From: Brevibacillus sp. DP1.3A
GTDB taxonomy: Bacteria; Bacillota; Bacilli; Brevibacillales; Brevibacillaceae
DNA length: 64,000 nucleotides
Reading direction: 5' to 3'
Assembly (NCBI RefSeq): GCF_013284245.2
Contig: NZ_CP085876.1
Span: 3,827,001 to 3,891,000, forward strand
Made by a program: the position numbers and the translations under genes. The notes below the pieces were generated by a model, which saw nothing but the letters and a program-made list of their open reading frames with translations, did not search any database and had not been told where the DNA came from. Numbering within the stretch: position 1 is the first letter of the stretch; each line of letters begins with the position of its first letter. Shown piece by piece: positions 18,564 through 27,820 of the stretch.

Positions 18564-18568
18564 CCTAA

Positions 18569-20371
18569 TCACTCCTCGATTTTATTGGTGGATGCAAGTT
18601 GCTCCAAAAAGAACTGGGAAATCTTTTGATTCAACGTGATGTGATTGTCCAGCTTTTCGGTAAAGTGACCTTCATCCTCAAAAATGTGCAAATCGACTTC
18701 TTGCCCCCTGCCTTGCATGTCCGCTACGAGCTGTTCTGCTTCGCTGACAGGAACACGCGTATCATTGCGCCCGTGGAATACGAGAAGCGGAGCCGTGATC
18801 TTATGGGAATGATTCAAAGGAGCAATTTCTTCAAAAAAGTCATCGTCTTCGCCGAGGAACCCATACTCCACCTCACGCAATCTCCGTCTCCATGCCCCGG
18901 TGTTCTCTAGAAAGGTTTTGAAGTGGGAAATCCCCACAATATCAACACCTGCGGCCCACAGGTCAGGGTAATGCGTAAGCGCAGCCAATGTCATGAATCC
19001 TCCGTAGCTGCGGCCCATGATACCGATCGCATTCGGGTCAACGCTTGGACGGTTGCCTAAATCTTTGACCAGCCAAGCCAAATCTGCTACAGAATCCATA
19101 CGCTTGCGTCGATCATCGAGCTGGACATATTCCCGACCGTAGCCCATGCTGCCGCGAACATTCGGTGCTACCACCGTAAAGCCTTCGTTCGCCAAAAACT
19201 GAAAAACAGGATGATACTCCGGTCGAATTTGGCTCTCTGGCCCGCCATGGACGTAGACGACGACTGGTTTTTTCTCGGCATTCTCGGATGTATCTTTGGC
19301 ATAGAGGAAATACGGCACTTCCAAGCCATCAAAAGAGCGAAACGTGCACAATTCCGGCTCGATGAGTTTATCTTCGAGAGCATCGGATTGACCAATGTTC
19401 GTCATACGTCGGCTGGTTTGCTCCGAAATGGTATATGTCCAGATGTCTCCTGGAAGTGTAGGGCTTTTCAGCGTAAAAGCGAGCTGATCATCACTCACCC
19501 AGGCCAAGGAAGAGATCACTCCACGTGGTGCTTCCTCCACCCGCTCCCAGCGTTGCTCTGTCAAGGAATAGAGAGCAAGAACGGAATAGCCTCCTTCATT
19601 GATCGTGAAGGCAAGAAGCGTCTCGTCGGGAGATAATTTGGCCTCCTCGATGTCCCATTTTGGGTCGTGCACCAGTTTGTCCAGCTCTCCTGTACGCAGT
19701 GAAAAGCGGCACAACGCTTTCGTGTTCTCATCGCGGTCGGTTACGAGATATCCCGTTTGGCCGTCTTTAGACAGTACCAAGGAATGGTAGCGCGCATGTT
19801 TGCTGCAAATGGCGAGCTTTTGTGCTTCCTTCGTTTGTAGATTCAACATATACAGGCAATTGTCAATGTTGGTCTCCTGCACGCTGAAAATGAGTCCTGT
19901 CCCGTCTGGCAGCCAACCGATTGGATCTGTGCGCCCATCATAGCGGAAGACTTCCTCATACGCACCACTCTCGACATCCTGCACAAAAATATCAAAGCTG
20001 CGCGGATTGCGACGATTGCTGGACCACGCGATCTTTTGCCCACACAAAGACCAGCCTCCCAAATAGTGAAAATAATCAGGAGCATCTGTCAGCGGCTTCA
20101 CAACTGCACCTTTTTCCGTTAGCAAAAAGAACTGCTGCCGCTCGTCTCCCTTGTTGTCCATACCGACAATCGTTTTCGTTCCGCACGGGGAATGGTCAAC
20201 TGCTACCACACGATCAGGCAAAAAGGTCACTTGCTCCGAGCGGTTGGAATCTTCATTCCAGCGCCACAACTGCGCGATACCTGTCAGCTTCGTTAAAAAG
20301 GTAATCTCTCTACGCTGCGGTACCACCTTCAATTGATACGCGGATTTCACTTGCAGATAGTCCAAAATCAC
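18569..20371 (-). CDS. S9 family peptidase / alpha-beta hydrolase with propeller domain
   Basis: A 600-residue paralogue of the next gene. The N-terminal propeller region has repeats such as AKLSPDETLLAFTI and the C-terminal hydrolase shows GRSYGGFM (Ser), HGRNDTRVP (Asp) and DEGHFTEK (His). The start is GTG at 20371 with AAAGGA upstream. It sits between oppA and the second S9 gene on the same strand, separated from the latter by 5 bp, so the two peptidases are co-transcribed. An oppA terminator does not lie between them and oppA in the usual strict sense: a hairpin at 20424-20450 may reduce read-through from opp. Confidence 0.92.
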   Translation of the reverse strand: MILDYLQVKSAYQLKVVPQRREITFLTKLTGIAQLWRWNEDSNRSEQVTFLPDRVVAVDHSPCGTKTIVGMDNKGDERQQFFLLTEKGAVVKPLTDAPDYFHYLGGWSLCGQKIAWSSNRRNPRSFDIFVQDVESGAYEEVFRYDGRTDPIGWLPDGTGLIFSVQETNIDNCLYMLNLQTKEAQKLAICSKHARYHSLVLSKDGQTGYLVTDRDENTKALCRFSLRTGELDKLVHDPKWDIEEAKLSPDETLLAFTINEGGYSVLALYSLTEQRWERVEEAPRGVISSLAWVSDDQLAFTLKSPTLPGDIWTYTISEQTSRRMTNIGQSDALEDKLIEPELCTFRSFDGLEVPYFLYAKDTSENAEKKPVVVYVHGGPESQIRPEYHPVFQFLANEGFTVVAPNVRGSMGYGREYVQLDDRRKRMDSVADLAWLVKDLGNRPSVDPNAIGIMGRSYGGFMTLAALTHYPDLWAAGVDIVGISHFKTFLENTGAWRRRLREVEYGFLGEDDDFFEEIAPLNHSHKITAPLLVFHGRNDTRVPVSEAEQLVADMQGRGQEVDLHIFEDEGHFTEKLDNHITLNQKISQFFLEQLASTNKIEE

Positions 20372-20423
20372 GAGAAATCATCCTTTCCTGCTTTGCTAGA
20401 TGTTCCTTGGAGTATGTAAAGAG

Positions 20424-20450
20424 AAAAAAGAGGAGAAGCTCCTCTTTTTT
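20424..20450. terminator. Terminator after oppA
   Basis: Perfect 12-bp arms AAAAAAGAGGAG/CTCCTCTTTTTT with a 3-base loop. Symmetric, so it can act in both directions. It separates oppA from the two S9 peptidase genes and would tune their relative expression. Confidence 0.8.
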
Positions 20451-20451
20451 T

Positions 20452-22080
20452 CTATTTTTTGGTTGCCCAGCGAGCGCTTGGGAACGCGTTGACTGGGAAA
20501 TTGAGACCTTCCAGATTCGGTTTCACCAAATAGTTTTGCTGGTAGTGGTAAACTGGAATGAACGGCATTTCATCCATCAAAATGGCTTCTGCCTGGTGAA
20601 GCAGTTCCATACGCTTGTTCGGGTCTTGCTCAACTTTTGCCGCCATATTCAACTGATCATACTCTTTGTTCACCCAACCAGTACGGTTGTTCGGGCTTTC
20701 ACCCAAATAGTAGTCAAGGTTAAACGCAGGGTCGTTGATTTGACCTACCCAGCCCATACGGCCCATTTGATAGTTCTTTTGTTTCGTTGTATCCAGATAC
20801 ACTTTCCACTCTTGGTTTGTCATTTTCACTTCTACGCCCAAGTTTTTCTTGAGCATTTCTTGGATCGCTTGCGCTATTTTCTTGTGGCTTTCATCGGTGT
20901 TGTACATGAGTGTAACATCTGGCAGTGTGGACCAGCCTTCTTCTTGCATACCTTCAGCCAGCAACTTCTTCGCCGCTTCGTAGTCTTCTTTGAAGTAGTC
21001 TCCGCCCTCTTCGCGGAAGTCTTTTCCGTTTGGTTGTACCGCTCCGCGAGGTACCATGGAGTAGGCTGGTGTCTCTCCGCCTTGGCTTACCATTTCGGAC
21101 AGCGCTTTACGGTCGAGCGACATTGCGAAAGCTTTACGGACCTTTTTATTCGTAAACGGTTCTTTCGTTACGTTAAACATGTACATGTACGTACCATAGT
21201 AAGGAACAGATTTGAAATCTGGGCTCGATTTTTCTTGCGCGAGGATGTCAGACGGCATCTCTTTGTTAAAGTCGAGCTCGCCACTCTTGTACATCTGATA
21301 GGCAGTCGTGGCGTCATTCACCATTTTCCATGTGATCTTATCCATTTTTACGTCAGCTTTGTTCCAATAATGCTCGTTCTTTTCAATTACGAGCTCGGAG
21401 TCATGCTTCCAGGAAACGAGCTTGTAAGCGCCGTTGGAGATGTAGCTGTCTGCATCTGCTGCCCATTTTGGATTCGCTTCTGCTTGCTTCTTGTTGATTG
21501 GGTGCCAGTAACGGGTAGCCAGCATTTTGTCAAAGTACGAGGTAGGTGCGACCAGCTCGATTTCGAGCGTTTTTGCATCGACTGCCTTGATGCCTACATC
21601 TTCTGCTTTTCCAGTACCCTTATTGTACGCTTCTCCACCTTTGATGTAGTAGAGCAGATAAGCAGAGGTCGAAGCTGTTGCCGGATCAAGATGCTTCATA
21701 TACGTGTAGGCAAAATCCTCTGCGGTAACCGGCTCACCATTGGTCCACTTCGCATCATCGCGCAAAATGAACGTATACTTCAGCTTGTCATCCGACAGCT
21801 TCACTTCCTTCGCTACTCCCAAGATTGGATTGCCATCCTTGTCCTTGGTGTACAGACCTTCCCCCAAGTGATCCATGATCCAGAAGGACGTCGTATCCGT
21901 TGACGTGAGTGGGTTCAAATCTGGTGGCTCGGACTTGGAATTGAACACAACTTCTTGTTTGGCAGCAGCGCCTGGGGTAGTGGTACCTCCAGTCGATGTT
22001 GACTCGCCACTACCGCCGCAACCAGCTAGAGCCGGAATGACGAGCGAGAGCGACAGGGCAAAGGCAGCTAATTTCTTCAC
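20452..22080 (-). CDS. oppA: Oligopeptide ABC transporter, peptide-binding lipoprotein
   Basis: A 542-residue family-5 solute-binding protein. The lipoprotein signal is LVIPALAGC; a Ser/Thr/Gly/Ala linker follows. The early segment (FNSKSEPPDLNPLTSTDTTS) and the domain LKYTFILRDDAKWTNGEPVTAEDFAYTYMKHLDP, given here in part, are typical of OppA. GTG start with GGGGGAAACAAC upstream. Last gene of an oppBCDFA operon. Binds peptides outside and delivers them to OppBC. A long open frame antisense to it (20407-21903) is a shadow. Confidence 0.93.
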   Translation of the reverse strand: MKKLAAFALSLSLVIPALAGCGGSGESTSTGGTTTPGAAAKQEVVFNSKSEPPDLNPLTSTDTTSFWIMDHLGEGLYTKDKDGNPILGVAKEVKLSDDKLKYTFILRDDAKWTNGEPVTAEDFAYTYMKHLDPATASTSAYLLYYIKGGEAYNKGTGKAEDVGIKAVDAKTLEIELVAPTSYFDKMLATRYWHPINKKQAEANPKWAADADSYISNGAYKLVSWKHDSELVIEKNEHYWNKADVKMDKITWKMVNDATTAYQMYKSGELDFNKEMPSDILAQEKSSPDFKSVPYYGTYMYMFNVTKEPFTNKKVRKAFAMSLDRKALSEMVSQGGETPAYSMVPRGAVQPNGKDFREEGGDYFKEDYEAAKKLLAEGMQEEGWSTLPDVTLMYNTDESHKKIAQAIQEMLKKNLGVEVKMTNQEWKVYLDTTKQKNYQMGRMGWVGQINDPAFNLDYYLGESPNNRTGWVNKEYDQLNMAAKVEQDPNKRMELLHQAEAILMDEMPFIPVYHYQQNYLVKPNLEGLNFPVNAFPSARWATKK

Positions 22081-22116
22081 GTTGTTTCCCCCTATATTTT
22101 AAGATAAAAAATCGAA

Positions 22117-23064
22117 CTACTGATAGAGATGACAAGCGACCCAATGGTTTGGTGCGGCTTCCTGCCATTCAGGAATCTGTGCCGCGCATTGCTCCATGGC
22201 CTTTGGGCATCTTGTTCGGAACACACAACCGCTCGGAGCGTTGGCAGGACTCGGCAAATCGCCCTGCAAAATGATGCGCTCCCGCTTGATTGTCGGATCA
22301 GGAATCGGAATGGAGGACAGCAACGCTTGTGTATATGGATGAAGTGGCTTTGCGTATAGCTCGAAGCTGTTTGCCATTTCTACCATTTTGCCGAGGTACA
22401 TCACTCCGATTCGAGTGGAAATATGCTTCACCATGGACAGATCGTGGGCAATAAACAAGTAAGTCAGCCCCCTGTCCTGCTGTAAGTCTTCTAATAGATT
22501 CACGACCTGCGCTTGAATCGACACATCAAGCGCTGAAATCGGTTCATCCGCGATGATAAATTCCGGTTCGACCGCAAGTGCCCGGGCAATCCCGATCCGC
22601 TGCCTTTGGCCTCCGCTGAATTCATGAGGGAATCGGTTCGCATGTTCCTTAGACAAACCAACGAGCTCAAGCAATTCTTTGACCCGATCCGCTCTTGCAC
22701 CACGAGACAAGCCATGAATATCCAAGCCCTCCGCAATAATGTCCATGACTGTCATGCGCGGATTCAGACTTGCTTGCGGGTCTTGAAAAATCATTTGGAC
22801 GTCGCGGTGGAACTGCTCTGCATCTTTCCCTTTTAAGCGGTGTGCATTTTTTCCCTTGAACAAAACTTCTCCATCTGTATTTTCGTAGAGGCGAATCATC
22901 GTTCTGCCCAACGTCGACTTTCCGCAGCCGCTCTCGCCTACTAGTCCGAGCGTCTCGCCGCGATTAATCGTGAAGGTCACGCCGTCGACTGCCTTAAGCG
23001 TAATCCCATTACCGATCTCAAAATGCTTTTTTAGATTTTTGACTTCAACCAACGCTTGGCTCAT
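22117..23064 (-). CDS. oppF: Oligopeptide ABC transporter ATP-binding protein OppF
   Basis: A 315-residue ATPase. It has Walker [11 protein letters not shown]-loop [16 protein letters not shown], signature [15 protein letters not shown] and Walker [13 protein letters not shown]. The C-terminal oligopeptide extension has [14 protein letters not shown], the Cys-rich segment that binds an iron-sulfur cluster in some OppD/DppD/DppF proteins. Its ATG directly follows the oppD TAG. Pairs with OppD. Confidence 0.95.
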   Translation of the reverse strand: MSQALVEVKNLKKHFEIGNGITLKAVDGVTFTINRGETLGLVGESGCGKSTLGRTMIRLYENTDGEVLFKGKNAHRLKGKDAEQFHRDVQMIFQDPQASLNPRMTVMDIIAEGLDIHGLSRGARADRVKELLELVGLSKEHANRFPHEFSGGQRQRIGIARALAVEPEFIIADEPISALDVSIQAQVVNLLEDLQQDRGLTYLFIAHDLSMVKHISTRIGVMYLGKMVEMANSFELYAKPLHPYTQALLSSIPIPDPTIKRERIILQGDLPSPANAPSGCVFRTRCPKAMEQCAAQIPEWQEAAPNHWVACHLYQ

Positions 23065-24084
23065 CTACGTCTGCCTCCCTGCTGCCACCAATTCTTCCAG
23101 CTTCGGTGCCCGTGGATCGTGTAGCCAGCATGCCGCTTGGTGACCCTCGGTGAATGTGGAAGCGTCCGGCATTTGCTGCTCGCATATTTCCATCGCAAAC
23201 TGACAACGCGGAGCGAACGGACAACCTTTTGGCGGGTGGAATAAATCTGGCGGCGTTCCTTCAATCGGTACCAGTCGTTCCTTTTCCACACCATCGATCC
23301 GCGGCAGAGAGCGCATCAAGCCCCATGTGTACGGATGCTTCGGATTTGCGAAAATGTCCTCTACCTTGCCTGTTTCCACCACAATTCCTGCATACATAAC
23401 CACGGCCCGGTGCGCGATTTCGGCTACGACACCCAAGTCATGCGTAATCATCACGATGGAGAGTTGCTGCTTTTCCTGTAATTCTCGGAGCAAGTCCAAG
23501 ATTTGTGCTTGAATCGTTACATCCAATGCTGTCGTCGGTTCATCTGCAATGACGAGCTTTGGATTATTGGCGAGTGCAATCGCGATGACGACACGTTGCC
23601 GCATTCCCCCGGAAAACTCATGCGGGTATTGATCGACCCGTTTTTCCGGATCGGGGATACCGACCAGTCGAAGCATCTCCATCGCTTTTTTACGCGCCTC
23701 TTCTTTGCTGACCTGATGGGTACGAACAAATCCCTCGACGATCTGGGCGCCGACCTTCATCGTCGGGTTCAGTGCCGTCATCGGGTCCTGGAAGACCATC
23801 CCGATCTCAGCTCCACGAACCGAAAGCAATTCCTTCTTGCTCATCCCCGTGATAACTTTTCCGTCAAAACGAATCTGACCATCCACGATTCTTCCCGGCG
23901 GGTTCGGGATCAAGCCCATGATCGCTTGGGCGGTTACACTCTTCCCACAGCCGCTCTCTCCCACTACCGCAAGCGTCTCGCCACGATCAACATGAAAGGT
24001 AACTCCCCGTACAGCCTGTACCTCTCCACCGTACGTTTTGAAATGTACGCGGAGGTTTTCTACTTGTAGCAAATGATCCGCCAT
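23065..24084 (-). CDS. oppD: Oligopeptide ABC transporter ATP-binding protein OppD
   Basis: A 339-residue ATPase from the ATG at 24084, which AGGAGG precedes by 7 bases; the frame is open to 24174 but that extension overlaps oppC and has no site. Walker [10 protein letters not shown], signature FSGGMRQRVVIAIAL, Walker B LVIADEPTTALD, and the C-terminal Cys-rich CPFAPRCQFAMEIC. Heterodimer partner of OppF. Confidence 0.95.
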   Translation of the reverse strand: MADHLLQVENLRVHFKTYGGEVQAVRGVTFHVDRGETLAVVGESGCGKSVTAQAIMGLIPNPPGRIVDGQIRFDGKVITGMSKKELLSVRGAEIGMVFQDPMTALNPTMKVGAQIVEGFVRTHQVSKEEARKKAMEMLRLVGIPDPEKRVDQYPHEFSGGMRQRVVIAIALANNPKLVIADEPTTALDVTIQAQILDLLRELQEKQQLSIVMITHDLGVVAEIAHRAVVMYAGIVVETGKVEDIFANPKHPYTWGLMRSLPRIDGVEKERLVPIEGTPPDLFHPPKGCPFAPRCQFAMEICEQQMPDASTFTEGHQAACWLHDPRAPKLEELVAAGRQT

Positions 24085-24112
24085 GTCTGATCCTCCTATC
24101 TTCGTGGCGAGG

Positions 24113-25057
24113 TTACTCGCGAATTCTTGGGTCCAATGCGTCCTGCAAGCCATCACCGAAGACGTTGAAGGCAAACATCGTCAAAGAAATCATCAAGGCC
24201 GGGAAGAAAAGTCTCCACCAATCCCCTGTCAAAATGACGCCGAGTGCATCGTTAGTCATCGTGCCCCAGCTAGCGATTGGCGCTTGCACACCCAGCCCCA
24301 AGAAACTGAGGAAAGATTCTGCAAATATCGCCGACGGAATGGTAAACGTCAAGTTCACGATGATGACTCCGATTGTGTTCGGAATCAGGTGGCGTAACAA
24401 AATGCGAGGGAATTTGGCACCCAGCACTTGCGCAGCCATGATGAACTCCTGGTTTTTCAATTGCAGGATTTGTCCCCGAACGAGACGAGCCATCCCTACC
24501 CAACCGGTTGCGGACAACGCGATAATGATGGTAACAATTCCAGGCTCCATGACAACCATCAGCATGATCACCACGAGCAGATACGGCAGTCCATACAATA
24601 CCTCTATCAATCGCATGATGATGGTATCGATTCGGTCTCCCTTTTTGCCTCGACCGGCCATGTATCCGGCAATACCGCCGACGGTCACTCCGATGACCAA
24701 GTCAATTAACGCTGCCGATATTCCGATAATGAGTGAAATCCGCGCTCCGTACCATGTCCGTGAAAACATATCGCGACCCAGCTCATCTGTTCCGAACCAA
24801 TGCTCGCTCGAAATTTCCTGATTCGCATTCAAGAGACTCTGATCGGAATAGCTGTACGAAACGAGATGTGGACCAATTATTGCCATGGCCATCAGCAAAA
24901 CAATCAGGGTCAAACCCACCATTGCCAGCTTGTTTCTGACGAGCTTTCTCGTTACTTGTTGAAAATGAGTCAGGCTCGGTCGCATCTGGGCGATCTGTCC
25001 ATCTGCTTTTTGAGCTCGAGGTCGAAACAACTCATTTACTGATTGATCTACCGCCAT
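24113..25057 (-). CDS. oppC: Oligopeptide ABC transporter permease OppC
   Basis: A 314-residue inner-membrane permease. A short cytoplasmic N-terminus leads into TM1 (LAMVGLTLIVLLMAMAII). The HWFGTDELGRDMFSR motif is specific to the OppC/DppC group, and the EAA loop is near AAQVLGAKFPRILLRHLIPNT. GGGGGAGG precedes the ATG. Gap to oppB is 3 bp. Confidence 0.94.
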   Translation of the reverse strand: MAVDQSVNELFRPRAQKADGQIAQMRPSLTHFQQVTRKLVRNKLAMVGLTLIVLLMAMAIIGPHLVSYSYSDQSLLNANQEISSEHWFGTDELGRDMFSRTWYGARISLIIGISAALIDLVIGVTVGGIAGYMAGRGKKGDRIDTIIMRLIEVLYGLPYLLVVIMLMVVMEPGIVTIIIALSATGWVGMARLVRGQILQLKNQEFIMAAQVLGAKFPRILLRHLIPNTIGVIIVNLTFTIPSAIFAESFLSFLGLGVQAPIASWGTMTNDALGVILTGDWWRLFFPALMISLTMFAFNVFGDGLQDALDPRIRE

Positions 25058-25060
25058 TGG

Positions 25061-25993
25061 CTACCTCCCCCTGCTCGATAGTTTGATTCGTGGATCGATG
25101 AACATATAGGCCAGATCAATCAAGAAGATAATGAGCACCAAGATGGCACTGTAGAAAACTGTCGTTCCCAGAATAACGGGATAATCTCGATTGAAAATGC
25201 CATCAACGAAGTACTTGCCGATCCCTGGTACCGCAAAAATCTTTTCGACGACGAACGTTCCGGTTAACAACCCCGCGATAAGCGGTCCCATAAACGTGAC
25301 GATCGGCAAAATAGCGTTACGGATTCCATGCTTGATCACTATCAGAAAAGTCGGAATTCCTTTTGCCTCAGCAGTCCGTATGTAATTCTGGTTCATCACG
25401 TCGATCATGCTCGTACGCATATAGCGTGTAATGATGGCTAATGGTCCAAAAGCAAGTGCGAGTGAAGGAAGAACCGAGTGTTTCCAGCTGGTAAGCGTCG
25501 CTACTGGGAATAACGGCAATTTGATTGCCAAGTAATTAATGAGCAATGGTGCCATGATGAAGCTGGGTACAGCAATTCCTAATACGGCCAGGACCATTGC
25601 CGCATAATCAATCCAGGTATTTCGGTTTAATGCCGCAATTGTTCCGAATAAAAGTCCGAAAAAAAGGGCAAACGCTATCGCTTGCAAACCGATCAGTGCA
25701 GATGCTCCGAAGCCATCTTTGATCATATCATTGACACCGCGTGTCTCCGACTTAATAGAAGGTCCTAAATCGAGCATGACCAAACTTTTTAGATAAAGTA
25801 AATACTGCATGGGCAGCGGTTCATCTAGATTGTATTTGGCACGCAGATTCAGCAAAATTTGCTCGGGCAACTGATCTGACTCTGACGCGAATGGATCACC
25901 AGGAATCATATGCATCAGGCTAAAAGTCAACGTTACAATGATCCACAAGGTGAGTACCATCATCAGAATTCTTTTAAGTAAATAACGTGACAT
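25061..25993 (-). CDS. oppB: Oligopeptide ABC transporter permease OppB
   Basis: A 310-residue permease that opens the operon. TM1 is ILMMVLTLWIIVTLTFSLMHMIPGDPF in part, typical of OppB/DppB, and the EAA loop lies near RTAEAKGIPTFLIVIKHGIRN. The ATG has AGGGGG upstream. The long divergent intergenic region before it must hold the opp promoter; TTGACA-like sequence is present on the minus strand near 26180-26190, but no convincing -10 was found. Confidence 0.94.
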   Translation of the reverse strand: MSRYLLKRILMMVLTLWIIVTLTFSLMHMIPGDPFASESDQLPEQILLNLRAKYNLDEPLPMQYLLYLKSLVMLDLGPSIKSETRGVNDMIKDGFGASALIGLQAIAFALFFGLLFGTIAALNRNTWIDYAAMVLAVLGIAVPSFIMAPLLINYLAIKLPLFPVATLTSWKHSVLPSLALAFGPLAIITRYMRTSMIDVMNQNYIRTAEAKGIPTFLIVIKHGIRNAILPIVTFMGPLIAGLLTGTFVVEKIFAVPGIGKYFVDGIFNRDYPVILGTTVFYSAILVLIIFLIDLAYMFIDPRIKLSSRGR

Positions 25994-26390
25994 CTTATAA
26001 GAGCCCCCTAGTCCAGACTTGCAAAAAGATTAAGAAAATTCTACGTACCCTCCTTTTGAGAAACCTTTAACGGAAATTGACCTAAAACATTCCTTAATTC
26101 AACAATATAGTGCCGTAATTATTTAATGTCAATTCTGATTTTTTTATTTTTTACATCGATTCATAAAGGAATTTGCTGAAAGTTGTCAAATATACAACTA
26201 TTAATACGGAAATTTTCCCTAAACCATCCCTATTTAAAACTTCGTGGTCGCTACAGCTCCCATGCCCAATTGATGGGTTATATTCTATCTATATAAGAAA
26301 GACTGGCATACTAGAATGCCGAAAAAAGGATGGATCTCCTTCCTGACGAATTGATTATCCCGTAGTTTAACTTTTTTGGAGGACATTTTG
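25994..26390. promoter_or_regulatory. Divergent control region between oppB and the regulator gene
   Basis: AT-rich, 397 bp, no gene. It holds an imperfect direct repeat of about 30 bp (at 26070 and 26206, 22 of 30 identical, both starting ACGGAAATT). On the plus strand, TTGATG (26270-26275) and TATAAG (26292-26297), 16 bp apart, may be the promoter of the regulator gene. The ribosome-binding site GGAGG is at 26378-26382. Confidence 0.5.
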
Positions 26391-27701
26391 ATGATAAAAG
26401 TTAGCATAGTCGGTCCAAAAGATTCAGTAGATGCAATGGTAGCTGTGGGACGTGAGTTTTCCGATCACATCCTGCTCACCTCCTTCATTTATCAAGGAGT
26501 GGAACAAGTACCTGCCTATGTAGCCGAAAATGATATGGAAACAGACATCTGGTTCTTCTCTGGAGTCGCCCCCTACTCGATGGCAAAAGCGCATATTGGC
26601 AAGAAAAAAGCCTTTTATCCGCAAGTCAATTCAAGTGTCCTGACCAAAGCATTACTCGAATTGGTATACCGCGATGGTTTTTCTTTAGATCGCGTGAGCT
26701 TCGATACCATTTCGGAAGCGCATTTTCGTGAGACTTTAGAGGAATTGGGCCTGCACTGTGAGAATCCATACCTAAAGCCATATAAAGAATTCAGAAAGAG
26801 ATCTGAATTGGTAGCCTATCACACCCGCCTTATCCAGGAAGGCAAGGTAGACGCTTGTGTCACGGGAACGCTTTTCGTCACCGAAGAATTAAAGCGACAA
26901 GGAATCAGCGTATACCGAATGGGCTTCACCCGCTTTATATTTCGAGAGATTTTCAAGCAAATTCTGCAAGAGGGTGAAACGCTCCACTTCAAGCGCTCCC
27001 AAATTGCTGTTCAATTGATTGAGGTATCCGACATGGAAAAGCTCGTAAATGAACCTGCAAACGCGTACGAGCTACGGCGCCTCGACTTGAAGCTGCAAGA
27101 GCTCGTACTCGATTACACAGAGTCGATTTCCGGTAGCTTCGTCGCGGTCGGCAATTCCAAGTTCATTATTTTTTCCACCCGCGGATCGTATGAAGACAAC
27201 CCAGAATTTCATCCCACGCTCCTTTTGGAAAAAATCAAGCTGCTCACCCATTCGCATGCGAATATGGGAATCGGTTTTGGTGTCACAGCATTGTCTGCAG
27301 AGCGCAATGCACAGCTCGCTCTCGGTCACGCCAAAAACCATAAGGATGCAGTGATCCTCGTTGACCATGACGGTTCGATTGAAGGACCACTGCGTCAAAC
27401 GAACAGCATCAGCTACGAATATTGGACACAGGACAAAGAAATCAGCGAAAATCTGAAAAAAGCCGGTGTCAGCATTACGACGTTTAACAAAATCATTTCT
27501 GTCCAAAAAGCGCTGGGGCAAAAATATATCAGCGCTTCGATGATCGCAGAATGGATGGGCATGACCCCTCGCAATGCGCGAAGAATTTTAAGTGATCTTG
27601 CAGAGCACAACATCATTGAGCTCATTGGGGAAGAAACGCCAACGAACCGGGGGCGCCCACGGAAGATTTATCGCATACTCCCCTCCCCACAAACTACTTA
27701 A
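26391..27701 (+). CDS. Putative transcriptional regulator: sensor-like N-terminus, degenerate GGDEF-like domain, C-terminal winged helix
   Basis: A 436-residue protein I cannot assign to a named family. Residues about 1-190 alternate hydrophobic strands and helices (MIKVSIVGP; TDIWFFSGVAPY; VDACVTGTLFVTEELKRQGI in part), reminiscent of a PrpR-N or periplasmic-binding-like sensor. Residues about 225-340 resemble a nucleotide-cyclase/GGDEF fold without the GGDEF motif (MGIGFGVTALSAERNAQLAL). The C-terminus (about 370-430) is a winged HTH: YISASMIAEWMGMTPRNARR, then RGRPRKIYRI. ATG chosen eight bases after GGAGG. It diverges from the opp operon and probably controls it; ligand unknown. Confidence 0.7.
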   Translation: MIKVSIVGPKDSVDAMVAVGREFSDHILLTSFIYQGVEQVPAYVAENDMETDIWFFSGVAPYSMAKAHIGKKKAFYPQVNSSVLTKALLELVYRDGFSLDRVSFDTISEAHFRETLEELGLHCENPYLKPYKEFRKRSELVAYHTRLIQEGKVDACVTGTLFVTEELKRQGISVYRMGFTRFIFREIFKQILQEGETLHFKRSQIAVQLIEVSDMEKLVNEPANAYELRRLDLKLQELVLDYTESISGSFVAVGNSKFIIFSTRGSYEDNPEFHPTLLLEKIKLLTHSHANMGIGFGVTALSAERNAQLALGHAKNHKDAVILVDHDGSIEGPLRQTNSISYEYWTQDKEISENLKKAGVSITTFNKIISVQKALGQKYISASMIAEWMGMTPRNARRILSDLAEHNIIELIGEETPTNRGRPRKIYRILPSPQTT

Positions 27702-27716
27702 TTGTTTCTCCATGAG

Positions 27717-27777
27717 AAAGGCGTAAGCTTGTGATTTCCAGAAAACTTCTTTTGTGGATCATTGCTTGCGCTTTTTT
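27717..27777 (+). terminator. Terminator-like palindrome after the regulator gene
   Basis: AAAGGCGTAAGC and GCTTGCGCTTTTTT form a stem with one bulge and a G-T pair, separated by about 36 bases. The T-run suits a plus-strand terminator. The arms closely resemble those at 28776-28840. Confidence 0.6.
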
Positions 27778-27820
27778 CATGTAAGCTATCCAAATATTAT
27801 ACGAATAGGGGGTCATACAC

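Noticed and set aside
18115-18568. Plus-strand frames within the S9 peptidase gene
   Set aside because: Shadow frames opposite propeller repeats; no start signals.
20407-21903. 498-codon open frame on the plus strand antisense to oppA
   Set aside because: No ribosome-binding site, composition typical of a reverse-complement frame, and it covers a well-supported oppA gene.
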